DNA from: Auanema rhodensis
Lineage: Eukaryota; Nematoda; Chromadorea; Rhabditida; Rhabditidae
Reading direction: 5' to 3'
Length of the DNA: 64,000 nucleotides
Assembly (NCBI GenBank): GCA_964057225.1
Contig: OZ059900.1
Span: forward strand, 1,808,501-1,872,500
Shown here piece after piece: positions 41,116-55,348 of the stretch. The first letter of the stretch is position 1, and each line of letters starts with the position of its first letter. A model generated the notes under the pieces. That model saw nothing but the letters and a program-made list of their open reading frames with translations, was not told where the DNA came from and searched no databases. The position numbers and the translations under genes were made by a program.

Positions 41116-42592
41116 TTACTACACTAAGTATGGTCGTTTTTATGCCTTTAACACCATATACTCACCGATTTTTGGTACAAAATCTGTAATACTCGTAAAT
41201 TTCGATCATATTCGTTAAGATTCGAGAATCAAACACACAATACACGAAATAAGTTTATTTTTACGAGTTTGCACTGATATTTATTCATTTTGATCAAAAA
41301 AGGTCGAAAATAGAAAGAATTTTTGAATTTTCCGAGTTTTGAGTCCAATTGGGCTAAATCGCTCATATATATGATCAAAAGCATAGTTTCACTGTCTATG
41401 ATAACAAAAGTCTTCAAATATACACTAGTAATGATTAAATCACTGAATTTCACTCAAATAGCATTACTACACTAAGTATGGTCGTTTTTATGCCTTTAAC
41501 ACCATATACTCACCGATTTTTGGTACAAAATCTGTAATACTTGTAAATTTTGATCATATTTGTTAAGATTCGAGAATCAAACACATAATACACGAAATAA
41601 GTCTATTTTTACAAGTTTGCACTGATATTTATTCATTTTGATCAAAAAAAGGTCGAAAATAGAAAAATTTTTTGAAATTTCCGAGTTTTGAGTCCAATTT
41701 GGCTAAATCGCTCATATATAAGATCAAAAGCATAGTTTTATTGTCTATAACAACAAAAATCATCAATTAAACGCTAGTGATATTTAAATACTGATTTTCG
41801 CTCAAGTAGCATTACTACACTAAGTATGGTCGTTTTTATGCCTTTAACACCATATACTCACCGATTTTTGGTACAAAATCTGTAATACTTGTAAATTTTG
41901 ATCATATTCGTTAAGATTTGAGAATCGAACATACAATACACAAAATCAGTCTATTTTTATGAGCTTGCACTGATATATATTCATTTTGATCAAAAAAGGT
42001 TGAAAATAGAAAGAATTTTTGAAATTTCCGAGTTTTGAGTCTAATTTGGCTAAATCGCTCATATATATGATCAGAAGCATAGTTTTAATGTCTATGACAA
42101 CAAAAATCATCAATTAAACGCTAGTGATGTTTAAATACTGATTTTCGCTCAAATAGCATTACTACACTAAGTATGGTCGTTTTTATGCCTTTAACACCAT
42201 ATACTCACCGATTTTTGGTACAAAATCTGTAATACTCGTAAAATTTGATCATATTTGTTAAGATTTGAGAATCAAACACACAATACACGAAATAAGTTTA
42301 TTTTGACGAGTTTGCACTGGTATTTATTCATTTTGATCAAAAAAGGTCGAAAATAGAAAGAATTTTTGAATTTTCCGAGTTTTGAGTCCAATTGGGCTAA
42401 ATCGCTCATATATATGATCAAAAGCATAGTTTTACTGTCTATGATAACAAAAGTCATCAATTAAACGCTAGTGATGTTTAAATACTGAATTTCGCTCAAA
42501 TAGCATTACTACACTAAGTATGGTCGTTTTTATGCCTTTAACACCATATACTCACCGATTTTTGGTACAAAATCTGTAATACTCGTAAATTT
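39726..42592 (+). repeat. 4-monomer tandem duplication, lag 1390 bp
   Basis: The unit b e f h occurs twice. Identity at lag 1390 starts at 39726 (T/A at 39725/41115) and ends at 42592 (C/T at 41203/42593). Both copies share GGTTGAAAATAG near 40610 and 42000. The junction between copies must lie in 41116-41202, inside the conserved core of that monomer. Confidence 0.88.
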
Positions 42593-44591
42593 TGATCATA
42601 TTCGTTAAGATTTGAGAATCAAACATACAATACACAAAATCAGTCTATTTTTATGAGCTTGCACTGATATATATTCATTTTGATCAAAAAAGGTCGAAAA
42701 TAGAAAGAATTTTTGAAATTTCCGAGTTTTGAGTCTAATTTGGCTAAATCGCTCATATATATGATCAAAAGCATAGTTTTATTGTCTATGACAACAAAAG
42801 TCATCAATTAAATGCTAGTGATGTTTAAATACTGAATTTCGCTCAAATAGCATTACTACACTAAGTATGGTCGTTTTTATGCCTTTAACACCATATACTC
42901 ACCGATTTTTGGTACAAAATCTGTAATACTCGTAAATTTTGATCATATTCGGTGAGATTCGAGAATCAAACACACAATACACGAAATAAGTTTATTTTGA
43001 CGAGTTTGCACTGGTATTTATTCATTTTGATCAAAAAAGGTCGAAAATAGAAAGAATTTTTGAATTTTCCGAGTTTTGAGTCCAATTGGGCTAAATCGCT
43101 AATATATATGATCAAAAGCATAGTTTTACTGTCTATGATAACAAAAGTCTTCAAATATACACTAATAATGTGTAAATCACTGAATTTCACTCAAATAGCT
43201 TTACTACACTAAGTATGGTCGTTTTTATGCCTTTAACACCATATACTCACCGATTTTTGGTACAAAATCTGTAATACTCGTAAATTTCGATCATATTCGT
43301 TAAGATTCGAGAATCAAACACACAATACACGAAATAAGTTTATTTTTACGAGTTTGCACTGATATTTATTCATTTTGATCAAAAAAGGTCGAAAATAGAA
43401 AGAATTTTTGAATTTTCCGAGTTTTGAGTCCAATTGGGCTAAATCGCTCATATATATGATCAAAAGCATAGTTTCACTGTCTATGATAACAAAAGTCTTC
43501 AAATATATACTAGTAATGATTAAATCACTGAATTTCACTCAAATAGCATTACTACACTAAGTATGGTCGTTTTTATGCCTTTAACACCATATACTCACCG
43601 ATTTTTGGTACAAAATCTGTAATACTTGTAAATTTTGATCATATTTGTTAAGATTCGAGAATCAAACACATAATACACGAAATAAGTCTATTTTTACAAG
43701 TTTGCACTGATATTTATTCATTTTGATCAAAAAAAGGTCGAAAATAGAAAAATTTTTTGAAATTTCCGAGTTTTGAGTCCAATTTGGCTAAATCGCTCAT
43801 ATATAAGATCAAAAGCATAGTTTTATTGTCTATAACAACAAAAGTCATCAATTAAACGCTAGTGATATTTAAATACTGATTTTCGCTCAAGTAGCATTAC
43901 TACACTAAGTATGGTCGTTTTTATGCCTTTAACACCATATACTCACCGATTTTTGGTACAAAATCTGTAATACTTGTAAATTTTGATCATATTCGTTAAG
44001 ATTTGAGAATCAAACATACAATACACAAAATCAGTCTATTTTTATGAGCTTGCACTGATATATATTCATTTTGATCAAAAAAGGTCGAAAATAGAAAGAA
44101 TTTTTGAAATTTCCGAGTTTTGAGTCTAATTTGGCTAAATCGCTCATATATATGATCAAAAGCATAGTTTTATTGTCTATGACAACAAAAGTCATCAATT
44201 AAATGCTAGTGATGTTTAAATACTGAATTTCGCTCAAATAGCATTACTACACTAAGTATGGTCGTTTTTATGCCTTTAACACCATATACTCACCGATTTT
44301 TGGTACAAAATCTGTAATACTCGTAAATTTTGATCATATCCGGTGAGATTCGAGAATCAAACACACAATACACGAAATAAGTTTATTTTGACGAGTTTGC
44401 ACTGGTATTTATTCATTTTGATCAAAAAAGGTCGAAAATAGAAAGAATTTTTGAATTTTCCGAGTTTTGAGTCCAATTGGGCTAAATCGCTCATATATAT
44501 GATCAAAAGCATAGTTTTACTGTCTATGATAACAAAAGTCTTCAAATATACACTAATAATGTGTAAATCACTGAATTTCACTCAAATAGCT
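41116..44591 (+). repeat. 10-monomer higher-order repeat, copy 1 (3476 bp)
   Basis: Order: b e f h d a' b e d a. Identity with the sequence 3476 bases on starts at 41116/44592 and holds to 44011/47487. The private marker AAATATATACTAG (43501-43513) recurs exactly 3476 bases later, which shows that this is a true duplication and not general family similarity. This copy overlaps the second unit of the 4-monomer duplication. Confidence 0.88.
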
Positions 44592-47487
44592 TTACTACAC
44601 TAAGTATGGTCGTTTTTATGCCTTTAACACCATATACTCACCGATTTTTGGTACAAAATCTGTAATACTCGTAAATTTCGATCATATTCGTTAAGATTCG
44701 AGAATCAAACACACAATACACGAAATAAGTTTATTTTTACGAGTTTGCACTGATATTTATTCATTTTGATCAAAAAAGGTCGAAAATAGAAAGAATTTTT
44801 GAATTTTCCGAGTTTTGAGTCCAATTGGGCTAAATCGCTCATATATATGATCAAAAGCATAGTTTCACTGTCTATGATAACAAAAGTCTTCAAATATACA
44901 CTAGTAATGATTAAATCACTGAATTTCACTCAAATAGCATTACTACACTAAGTATGGTCGTTTTTATGCCTTTAACACCATATACTCACCGATTTTTGGT
45001 ACAAAATCTGTAATACTTGTAAATTTTGATCATATTTGTTAAGATTCGAGAATCAAACACATAATACACGAAATAAGTCTATTTTTACAAGTTTGCACTG
45101 ATATTTATTCATTTTGATCAAAAAAAGGTCGAAAATAGAAAAATTTTTTGAAATTTCCGAGTTTTGAGTCCAATTTGGCTAAATCGCTCATATATAAGAT
45201 CAAAAGCATAGTTTTATTGTCTATAACAACAAAAATCATCAATTAAACGCTAGTGATATTTAAATACTGATTTTCGCTCAAGTAGCATTACTACACTAAG
45301 TATGGTCGTTTTTATGCCTTTAACACCATATACTCACCGATTTTTGGTACAAAATCTGTAATACTTGTAAATTTTGATCATATTCGTTAAGATTTGAGAA
45401 TCGAACATACAATACACAAAATCAGTCTATTTTTATGAGCTTGCACTGATATATATTCATTTTGATCAAAAAAGGTTGAAAATAGAAAGAATTTTTGAAA
45501 TTTCCGAGTTTTGAGTCTAATTTGGCTAAATCGCTCATATATATGATCAGAAGCATAGTTTTAATGTCTATGACAACAAAAATCATCAATTAAACGCTAG
45601 TGATGTTTAAATACTGATTTTCGCTCAAATAGCATTACTACACTAAGTATGGTCGTTTTTATGCCTTTAACACCATATACTCACCGATTTTTGGTACAAA
45701 ATCTGTAATACTCGTAAAATTTGATCATATTTGTTAAGATTTGAGAATCAAACACACAATACACGAAATAAGTTTATTTTGACGAGTTTGCACTGGTATT
45801 TATTCATTTTGATCAAAAAAGGTCGAAAATAGAAAGAATTTTTGAATTTTCCGAGTTTTGAGTCCAATTGGGCTAAATCGCTCATATATATGATCAAAAG
45901 CATAGTTTTACTGTCTATGATAACAAAAGTCATCAATTAAACGCTAGTGATGTTTAAATACTGAATTTCGCTCAAATAGCATTACTACACTAAGTATGGT
46001 CGTTTTTATGCCTTTAACACCATATACTCACCGATTTTTGGTACAAAATCTGTAATACTCGTAAATTTTGATCATATTCGTTAAGATTTGAGAATCAAAC
46101 ATACAATACACAAAATCAGTCTATTTTTATGAGCTTGCACTGATATATATTCATTTTGATCAAAAAAGGTCGAAAATAGAAAGAATTTTTGAAATTTCCG
46201 AGTTTTGAGTCTAATTTGGCTAAATCGCTCATATATATGATCAAAAGCATAGTTTTATTGTCTATGACAACAAAAGTCATCAATTAAATGCTAGTGATGT
46301 TTAAATACTGAATTTCGCTCAAATAGCATTACTACACTAAGTATGGTCGTTTTTATGCCTTTAACACCATATACTCACCGATTTTTGGTACAAAATCTGT
46401 AATACTCGTAAATTTTGATCATATTCGGTGAGATTCGAGAATCAAACACACAATACACGAAATAAGTTTATTTTGACGAGTTTGCACTGGTATTTATTCA
46501 TTTTGATCAAAAAAGGTCGAAAATAGAAAGAATTTTTGAATTTTCCGAGTTTTGAGTCCAATTGGGCTAAATCGCTAATATATATGATCAAAAGCATAGT
46601 TTTACTGTCTATGATAACAAAAGTCTTCAAATATACACTAATAATGTGTAAATCACTGAATTTCACTCAAATAGCTTTACTACACTAAGTATGGTCGTTT
46701 TTATGCCTTTAACACCATATACTCACCGATTTTTGGTACAAAATCTGTAATACTCGTAAATTTCGATCATATTCGTTAAGATTCGAGAATCAAACACACA
46801 ATACACGAAATAAGTTTATTTTTACGAGTTTGCACTGATATTTATTCATTTTGATCAAAAAAGGTCGAAAATAGAAAGAATTTTTGAATTTTCCGAGTTT
46901 TGAGTCCAATTGGGCTAAATCGCTCATATATATGATCAAAAGCATAGTTTCACTGTCTATGATAACAAAAGTCTTCAAATATATACTAGTAATGATTAAA
47001 TCACTGAATTTCACTCAAATAGCATTACTACACTAAGTATGGTCGTTTTTATGCCTTTAACACCATATACTCACCGATTTTTGGTACAAAATCTGTAATA
47101 CTTGTAAATTTTGATCATATTTGTTAAGATTCGAGAATCAAACACATAATACACGAAATAAGTCTATTTTTACAAGTTTGCACTGATATTTATTCATTTT
47201 GATCAAAAAAAGGTCGAAAATAGAAAAATTTTTTGAAATTTCCGAGTTTTGAGTCCAATTTGGCTAAATCGCTCATATATAAGATCAAAAGCATAGTTTT
47301 ATTGTCTATAACAACAAAAGTCATCAATTAAACGCTAGTGATATTTAAATACTGATTTTCGCTCAAGTAGCATTACTACACTAAGTATGGTCGTTTTTAT
47401 GCCTTTAACACCATATACTCACCGATTTTTGGTACAAAATCTGTAATACTTGTAAATTTTGATCATATTCGTTAAGATTTGAGAATC
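44592..47487 (+). repeat. 10-monomer higher-order repeat, copy 2, partial (2896 bp)
   Basis: Repeats b e f h d a' b e of copy 1, including the marker AAATATATACTAG near 46977. It departs at 47488, where GAATCGAACATAC (f) replaces GAATCAAACATAC (d). GGTTGAAAATAG near 45476 is shared with copy 1. Confidence 0.88.
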
Positions 47488-50400
47488 GAACATACAATAC
47501 ACAAAATCAGTCTATTTTTATAAGCTTGCACTGATATATATTCATTTTGATCAAAAAAGGTCGAAAATAGAAAGAATTTTTGAAATTTCCGAGTTTTGAG
47601 TCTAATTTGGCTAAATCGCTCATATATATGATCAGAAGCATAGTTTTAATGTCTATGACAACAAAAATCATCAATTAAACGCTAGTGATGTTTAAATACT
47701 GATTTTCGCTCAAATAGCATTACTACACTAAGTATGGTCGTTTTTATGCCTTTAACACCATATACTCACCGATTTTTGGTACAAAATCTGTAATACTCGT
47801 AAAATTTGATCATATTTGTTAAGATTTGAGAATCAAACACACAATACACAAAATCAGTCTATTTTTATGAGTTTACACTGATATATATTCATTTTCATCA
47901 AAAAAGGTCGAAAATAGAAAGAATTTTTGAATTTTCCGAGTTTTGAGTCGAATTGGGCTAAATCGCTCATATATATGATCAAAAGCATAGTTTTACTGTC
48001 TATGATAACAAAAGTCTTCAAATATACACTAATAATGATTAAATCACTGAATTTCACTCAAATAGCATTACTACACTAAGTATGGTCGTTTTTATGCCTT
48101 TAACACCATATACTCACCGATTTTTGGTACAAAATCTGTAATACTTGTAAATTTTGATCATATTTGTTAAGATTCGAGAATCAAACACATAATACACAAA
48201 ATAAGTCTATTTTTACAAGTTTGCACTGATATTTATTCATTTTGATCAAAAAAGGTCGAAAATAGAAAGAATTTTTGAAATTTCCGAGTTTTGAGTCCAA
48301 TTTGGCTAAATCGCTCATATATATGATCAAAAGCATAGTTTTATTGTCTATAACAACAAAAGTCATCAATTAAACGCTAGTGATGTTTAAATACTGAATT
48401 TCGCTCAAATAGCATTACTACACTAAGTATGGTCGTTTTTATGCCTTTAACACCATATACTCACCGATTTTTGGTACAAAATCTGTAATACTCGTAAATT
48501 TTGATCATATTCGTTAAGATTTGAGAATCAAACATACAATACACAAAATCAGTCTATTTTTATGAGCTTGCACTGATATATATTCATTTTGATCAAAAAA
48601 GGTCGAAAATAGAAAGAATTTTTGAAATTTCCGAGTTTTGAGTCTAATTTGGCTAAATCGCTCATATATATGATCAAAAGCATAGTTTTATTGTCTATGA
48701 CAACAAAAGTCATCAATTAAATGCTAGTGATGTTTAAATACTGAATTTCGCTCAAATAGCATTACTACACTAAGTATGGTCGTTTTTATGCCTTTAACAC
48801 CATATACTCACCGATTTTTGGTACAAAATCTGTAATACTCGTAAATTTTGATCATATTCGGTGAGATTCGAGAATCAAACACACAATACACGAAATAAGT
48901 TTATTTTGACGAGTTTGCACTGGTATTTATTCATTTTGATCAAAAAAGGTCGAAAATAGAAAGAATTTTTGAATTTTCCGAGTTTTGAGTCCAATTGGGC
49001 TAAATCGCTCATATATATGATCAAAAGCATAGTTTTACTGTCTATGATAACAAAAGTCTTCAAATATACACTAATAATGTGTAAATCACTGAATTTCACT
49101 CAAATAGCATTACTACACTAAGTATGGTCGTTTTTATGCCTTTAACACCATATACTCACCGATTTTTGGTACAAAATCTGTAATACTTGTAAATTTTGAT
49201 CATATTCGTTAAGATTTGAGAATCGAACATACAATACACAAAATCAGTCTATTTTTATGAGCTTGCACTGATATATATTCATTTTGATCAAAAAAGGTCG
49301 AAAATAGAAAGAATTTTTGAAATTTCCGAGTTTTGAGTCTAATTTGGCTAAATCGCTCATATATATGATCAGAAGCATAGTTTTAATGTCTATGACAACA
49401 AAAATCATCAATTAAACGCTAGTGATGTTTAAATACTGATTTTCGCTCAAATAGCATTACTACACTAAGTATGGTCGTTTTTATGCCTTTAACACCATAT
49501 ACTCACCGATTTTTGGTACAAAATCTGTAATACTCGTAAAATTTGATCATATTTGTTAAGATTTGAGAATCAAACACACAATACACAAAATCAGTCTATT
49601 TTTATGAGTTTACACTGATATATATTCATTTTCATCAAAAAAGGTCGAAAATAGAAAGAATTTTTGAATTTTCCGAGTTTTGAGTCGAATTGGGCTAAAT
49701 CGCTCATATATATGATCAAAAGCATAGTTTTACTGTCTATGATAACAAAAGTCTTCAAATATACACTAATAATGATTAAATCACTGAATTTCACTCAAAT
49801 AGCATTACTACACTAAGTATGGTCGTTTTTATGCCTTTAACACCATATACTCACCGATTTTTGGTACAAAATCTGTAATACTTGTAAATTTTGATCATAT
49901 TTGTTAAGATTCGAGAATCAAACACATAATACACAAAATAAGTCTATTTTTACAAGTTTGCACTGATATTTATTCATTTTGATCAAAAAAGGTCGAAAAT
50001 AGAAAGAATTTTTGAAATTTCCGAGTTTTGAGTCCAATTTGGCTAAATCGCTCATATATATGATCAAAAGCATAGTGTTATTGTCTATAACAACAAAAGT
50101 CATCAATTAAACGCTAGTGATGTTTAAATACTGAATTTCGCTCAAATAGCATTACTACACTAAGTATGGTCGTTTTTATGCCTTTAACACCATATACTCA
50201 CCGATTTTTGGTACAAAATCTGTAATACTCGTAAATTTTGATCATATTCGTTAAGATTTGAGAATCAAACATATAATACACAAAATCAGTCTATTTTTAT
50301 GAGCTTGCACTGATATATATTCATTTTGATCAAAAAAGGTCGAAAATAGAAAGAATTTTTGAAATTTCCGAGTTTTGAGTCTAATTTGGCTAAATCGCTC

Positions 50401-53275
50401 ATATATATGATCAAAAGAATAGTTTTATTGTCTATGACAACAAAAGTCATCAATTAAATGCTAGTGATGTTTAAATACTGAATTTTGCTCAAATAGCATT
50501 ACTACACTAAGTATGGTCGTTTTTATGCCTTTAACACCATATACTCACCGATTTTTGGTACAAAATCTGTAATACTCGTAAATTTTGATCATATCCGGTG
50601 AGATTCGAGAATCAAACACACAATACACAAAATAAGTTTATTTTGACGAGTTTGCACTGGTATTTATTCATTTTGATCAAAAAAGGTCGAAAATAGAAAG
50701 AATTTTTGAATTTTCCGAGTTTTGAGTCCAATTGGGCTAAATCGCTCATATATATGATCAAAAGCATAGTTTTACTGTCTATGATAACAAAAGTCTTCAA
50801 ATATACACTAATAATGATCAAATCACTGAATTTCACTCAAATAGCATTACTACACTAAGTATGGTCGTTTTTATGCCTTTAACACCATATACTCACCGAT
50901 TTTTGGTACAAAATCTGTGATACTCGTAAATTTTGATCATATTCGTTAAGATTTGAGAATCAAACATACAATACACAAAATCAGTCTATTTTTATGAGCT
51001 TGCACTGATATATATTCATTTTGATCAAAAAAGGTCGAAAATAGAATGAATTTTTGAAATTTCCGAGTTTTGAGTCTAATTTGGCTAAATCGCTCATATA
51101 TATGATCAAAAGCATAGTTTTACTGTCTATGATAACAAAAGTCTTCAAATATACACTATGAATGATTAAATCACTGATTTTCAGTCAAATAGCATTACTA
51201 CACTAAGTATGGTCGTTTTTATGCCTTTAACACCATATACTCACCGATTTTTGGTACAAAATCTGTAATACTCGTAAATTTTGATCATATTCGTTAAGAT
51301 TTGAGAATCAAACATACAATACACAAAATCAGTCTATTTTTATGAGCTTGCACTGATATATATTCATTTTGATCAAAAAAGGTCGAAAATAGAAAGAATT
51401 TTTGAATTTTCCGAGTTTTGAGTCCAATTGGGCTAAATCGCTCATATATATGATCAAAAGCATAGTTTTACTGTCTATGATAACAAAAGTCTTCAAATAT
51501 ACACTAATAATGTGTAAATCACTGAATTTCACTCAAATAGCATTACTACACTAAGTATGGTCGTTTTTATGCCTTTAACACCATATACTCACCGATTTTT
51601 GGTTCAAAATCTGTAATACTTGTAAATTTTGATCATATTCGTTAAGATTTGAGAATCGAACATACAATACACAAAATCAGTCTATTTTTATGAGCTTGCA
51701 CTGATATATATTCATTTTGATCAAAAAAGGTCGAAAATAGAAAGAATTTTTGAAATTTCCGAGTTTTGAGTCTAATTTGGCTAAATCGCTCATATATATG
51801 ATCAGAAGCATAGTTTTAATGTCTATGACAACAAAAATCATCAATTAAACGCTAGTGATGTTTAAATACTGATTTTCGCTCAAATAGCATTACTACACTA
51901 AGTATGGTCGTTTTTATGCCTTTAACACCATATACTCACCGATTTTTGGTACAAAATCTGTAATACTCGTAAAATTTGATCATATTTGTTAAGATTTGAG
52001 AATCAAACACACAATACACAAAATCAGTCTATTTTTATGAGTTTACACTGATATATATTCATTTTCATCAAAAAAGGTCGAAAATAGAAAGAATTTTTGA
52101 ATTTTCCGAGTTTTGAGTCGAATTGGGCTAAATCGCTCATATATATGATCAAAAGCATAGTTTTACTGTCTATGATAACAAAAGTCTTCAAATATACACT
52201 AATAATGATTAAATCACTGAATTTCACTCAAATAGCATTACTACACTAAGTATGGTCGTTTTTATGCCTTTAACACCATATACTCACCGATTTTTGGTAC
52301 AAAATCTGTAATACTTGTAAATTTTGATCATATTTGTTAAGATTCGAGAATCAAACACATAATACACAAAATAAGTCTATTTTTACAAGTTTGCACTGAT
52401 ATTTATTCATTTTGATCAAAAAAGGTCGAAAATAGAAAGAATTTTTGAAATTTCCGAGTTTTGAGTCCAATTTGGCTAAATCGCTCATATATATGATCAA
52501 AAGCATAGTGTTATTGTCTATAACAACAAAAGTCATCAATTAAACGCTAGTGATGTTTAAATACTGAATTTCGCTCAAATAGCATTACTACACTAAGTAT
52601 GGTCGTTTTTATGCCTTTAACACCATATACTCACCGATTTTTGGTACAAAATCTGTAATACTCGTAAATTTTGATCATATTCGTTAAGATTTGAGAATCA
52701 AACATACAATACACAAAATCAGTCTATTTTTATGAGCTTGCACTGATATATATTCATTTTGATCAAAAAAGGTCGAAAATAGAAAGAATTTTTGAAATTT
52801 CCGAGTTTTGAGTCTAATTTGGCTAAATCGGTCATATATATGATCAAAAGCATAGTTTTACTGTCTATGATAACAAAAGTCTTCAAATATACACTAATAA
52901 TGATCAAATCACTGAATTTCACTCAAATAGCATTACTACACTAAGTATGGTCGTTTTTATGCCTTTAACACCATATACTCACCGATTTTTGGTACAAAAT
53001 CTGTGATACTCGTAAATTTTGATCATATTCGTTAAGATTTGAGAATCAAACATACAATACACAAAATCAGTCTATTTTTATGAGCTTGCACTGATATATA
53101 TTCATTTTGATCAAAAAAGGTCGAAAATAGAATGAATTTTTGAAATTTCCGAGTTTTGAGTCTAATTTGGCTAAATCGCTCATATATATGATCAAAAGCA
53201 TAGTTTTACTGTCTATGATAACAAAAGTCTTCAAATATACACTATGAATGATTAAATCACTGATTTTCAGTCAAA

Positions 53276-53999
53276 TAGCATTACTACACTAAGTATGGTC
53301 GTTTTTATGCCTTTAACACCATATACTCACCGATTTTTGGTACAAAATCTGTAATACTTGTAAATTTTGATCATATTTGTTAAGATTCGAGAATCAAACA
53401 CATAATACACGAAATAAGTCTATTTTTACAAGTTTGCACTGATATTTATTCATTTTGATCAAAAAAGGTCGAAAATAGAAAAAATTTTTGAAATTTCCGA
53501 GTTTTGAGTCCAATTTGGCTAAATCGCTCATATATAAGATCAAAAGCATAGTTTTATTGTCTATAACAACAAAAGTCATCAATTAAACGCTAGTGATATT
53601 TAAATACTGATTTTTGCTCAAGTAGCATTACTACACTAAGTATGGTCGTTTTTATGCCTTTAACACCATATACTCACCGATTTTTGGTACAAAATCTGTA
53701 ATACTTGTAAATTTTGATCATATTTGTTAAGATTCGAGAATCAAACACATAATACACGAAATAAGTCTATTTTTACAAGTTTGCACTGATATTTATTCAT
53801 TTTGATCAAAAAAGGTCGAAAATAGAAAAAATTTTTGAAATTTCCGAGTTTTGAGTCCAATTTGGCTAAATCGCTCATATATAAGATCAAAAGCATAGTT
53901 TTATTGTCTATAACAACAAAAGTCATCAATTAAACGCTAGTGATATTTAAATACTGATTTTTGCTCAAGTAGCATTACTACACTAAGTATGGTCGTTTT
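53276..53999 (+). repeat. Single-monomer tandem duplication, lag 347 bp
   Basis: Two adjacent e-type monomers are identical at a lag of 347 from 53276 to 53999 (edges: A/G at 53275/53622 and T/C at 53653/54000). Both carry the rare TTTTTGCTCAAGTAGC. Elsewhere neighbouring monomers belong to different classes, so adjacent identity is unusual and points to a recent one-unit slip or exchange. Confidence 0.88.
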
Positions 54000-54990
54000 C
54001 ATGCCTTTAACACCATATACTCACCGATTTTTGGTACAAAATCTGTAATACTTGTAAATTTTGATCATATTCGTTAAGATTTGAGAATCGAACATACAAT
54101 ACACAAAATCAGTCTATTTTTATGAGCTTGCACTGATATTTATTCATTTTGATCAAAAAAGGTCGAAAATAGAAAGAATTTTTGAAATTTCCGAGTTTTG
54201 AGTCCAATTTGGCTAAATCGCTCATATATATGATCAAAAGCATAGTGTTATTGTCTATAACAACAAAAGTCATCAATTGAACGCTAGTGATGTTTAAATA
54301 CTGAATTTCGCTCAAATAGCATTACTACACTAAGTATGGTCGTTTTTATGCCTTTAACACCATATACTCACCGATTTTTGGTACAAAATCTGTAATACTC
54401 GTAAATTTTGATCATATTCGTTAAGATTTGAGAATCAAACATACAATACACAAAATCAGTCTATTTTTATGAGCTTGCACTGATATATATTCATTTTGAT
54501 CAAAAAAGGTCGAAAATAGAAAGAATTTTTGAAATTTCCGAGTTTTGAGTCTAATTTGGCTAAATCGCTCATATATATGATCAAAAGAATAGTTTTATTG
54601 TCTATGACAACAAAAGTCATCAATTAAATGCTAGTGATGTTTAAATACTGAATTTTGCTCAAATAGCATTACTACACTAAGTATGGTCGTTTTTATGCCT
54701 TTAACACCATATACTCACCGATTTTTGGTACAAAATCTGTAATACTCGTAAATTTTGATCATATCCGGTGAGATTCGAGAATCAAACACACAATACACAA
54801 AATAAGTTTATTTTGACGAGTTTGCACTGGTATTTATTCATTTTGATCAAAAAAGGTCGAAAATAGAAAGAATTTTTGAATTTTCCGAGTTTTGAGTCTA
54901 ATTTGGCTAAATCGCTCATATATATGATCAGAAGCATAGTTTTAATGTCTATGACAACAAAAATCATCAATTAAACGCTAGTGATGTTTA

Positions 54991-55348
54991 AATCTCTAAA
55001 TTTCGCTCAAATAGCATTACTACACTAAGTATGGTCGTTTTTATGCCTTTAACACCATATACTCACCGATTTTTGGTACAAAATCTGTAATACTTGTAAA
55101 TTTTGATCATATTTGTTAAGATTCGAGAATCAAACACATAATACACAAAATCAGTCTATTTTTATGAGTTTACACTGATATATATTCATTTTCATCAAAA
55201 AAGGTCGAAAATAGAAAGAATTTTTGAAATTTCGGAGTTTTGAGTCTAATTTGGCTAAATCGCTCATATATATGATCAGAAGCATAGTTTTAATGTCTAT
55301 GACAACAAAAATCATCAATTAAACGCTAGTGATGTTTAAATCTCTAAA
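54991..55348 (+). repeat. Pair of adjacent monomers with private motif AATCTCTAAA
   Basis: At 54991 and 55339 the usual AATACTGAATTTCGCTC (or AATACTGATTTTCGCTC) is replaced by AATCTCTAAATTTCGCTC. The two copies are 348 bases apart and I saw no other in the window. Both sit in hybrid monomers whose left halves differ (TGACGAGTTTGC in one, GAGTTTACACTG in the other). The shared right part was therefore copied between neighbours by local exchange or conversion. Confidence 0.8.
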
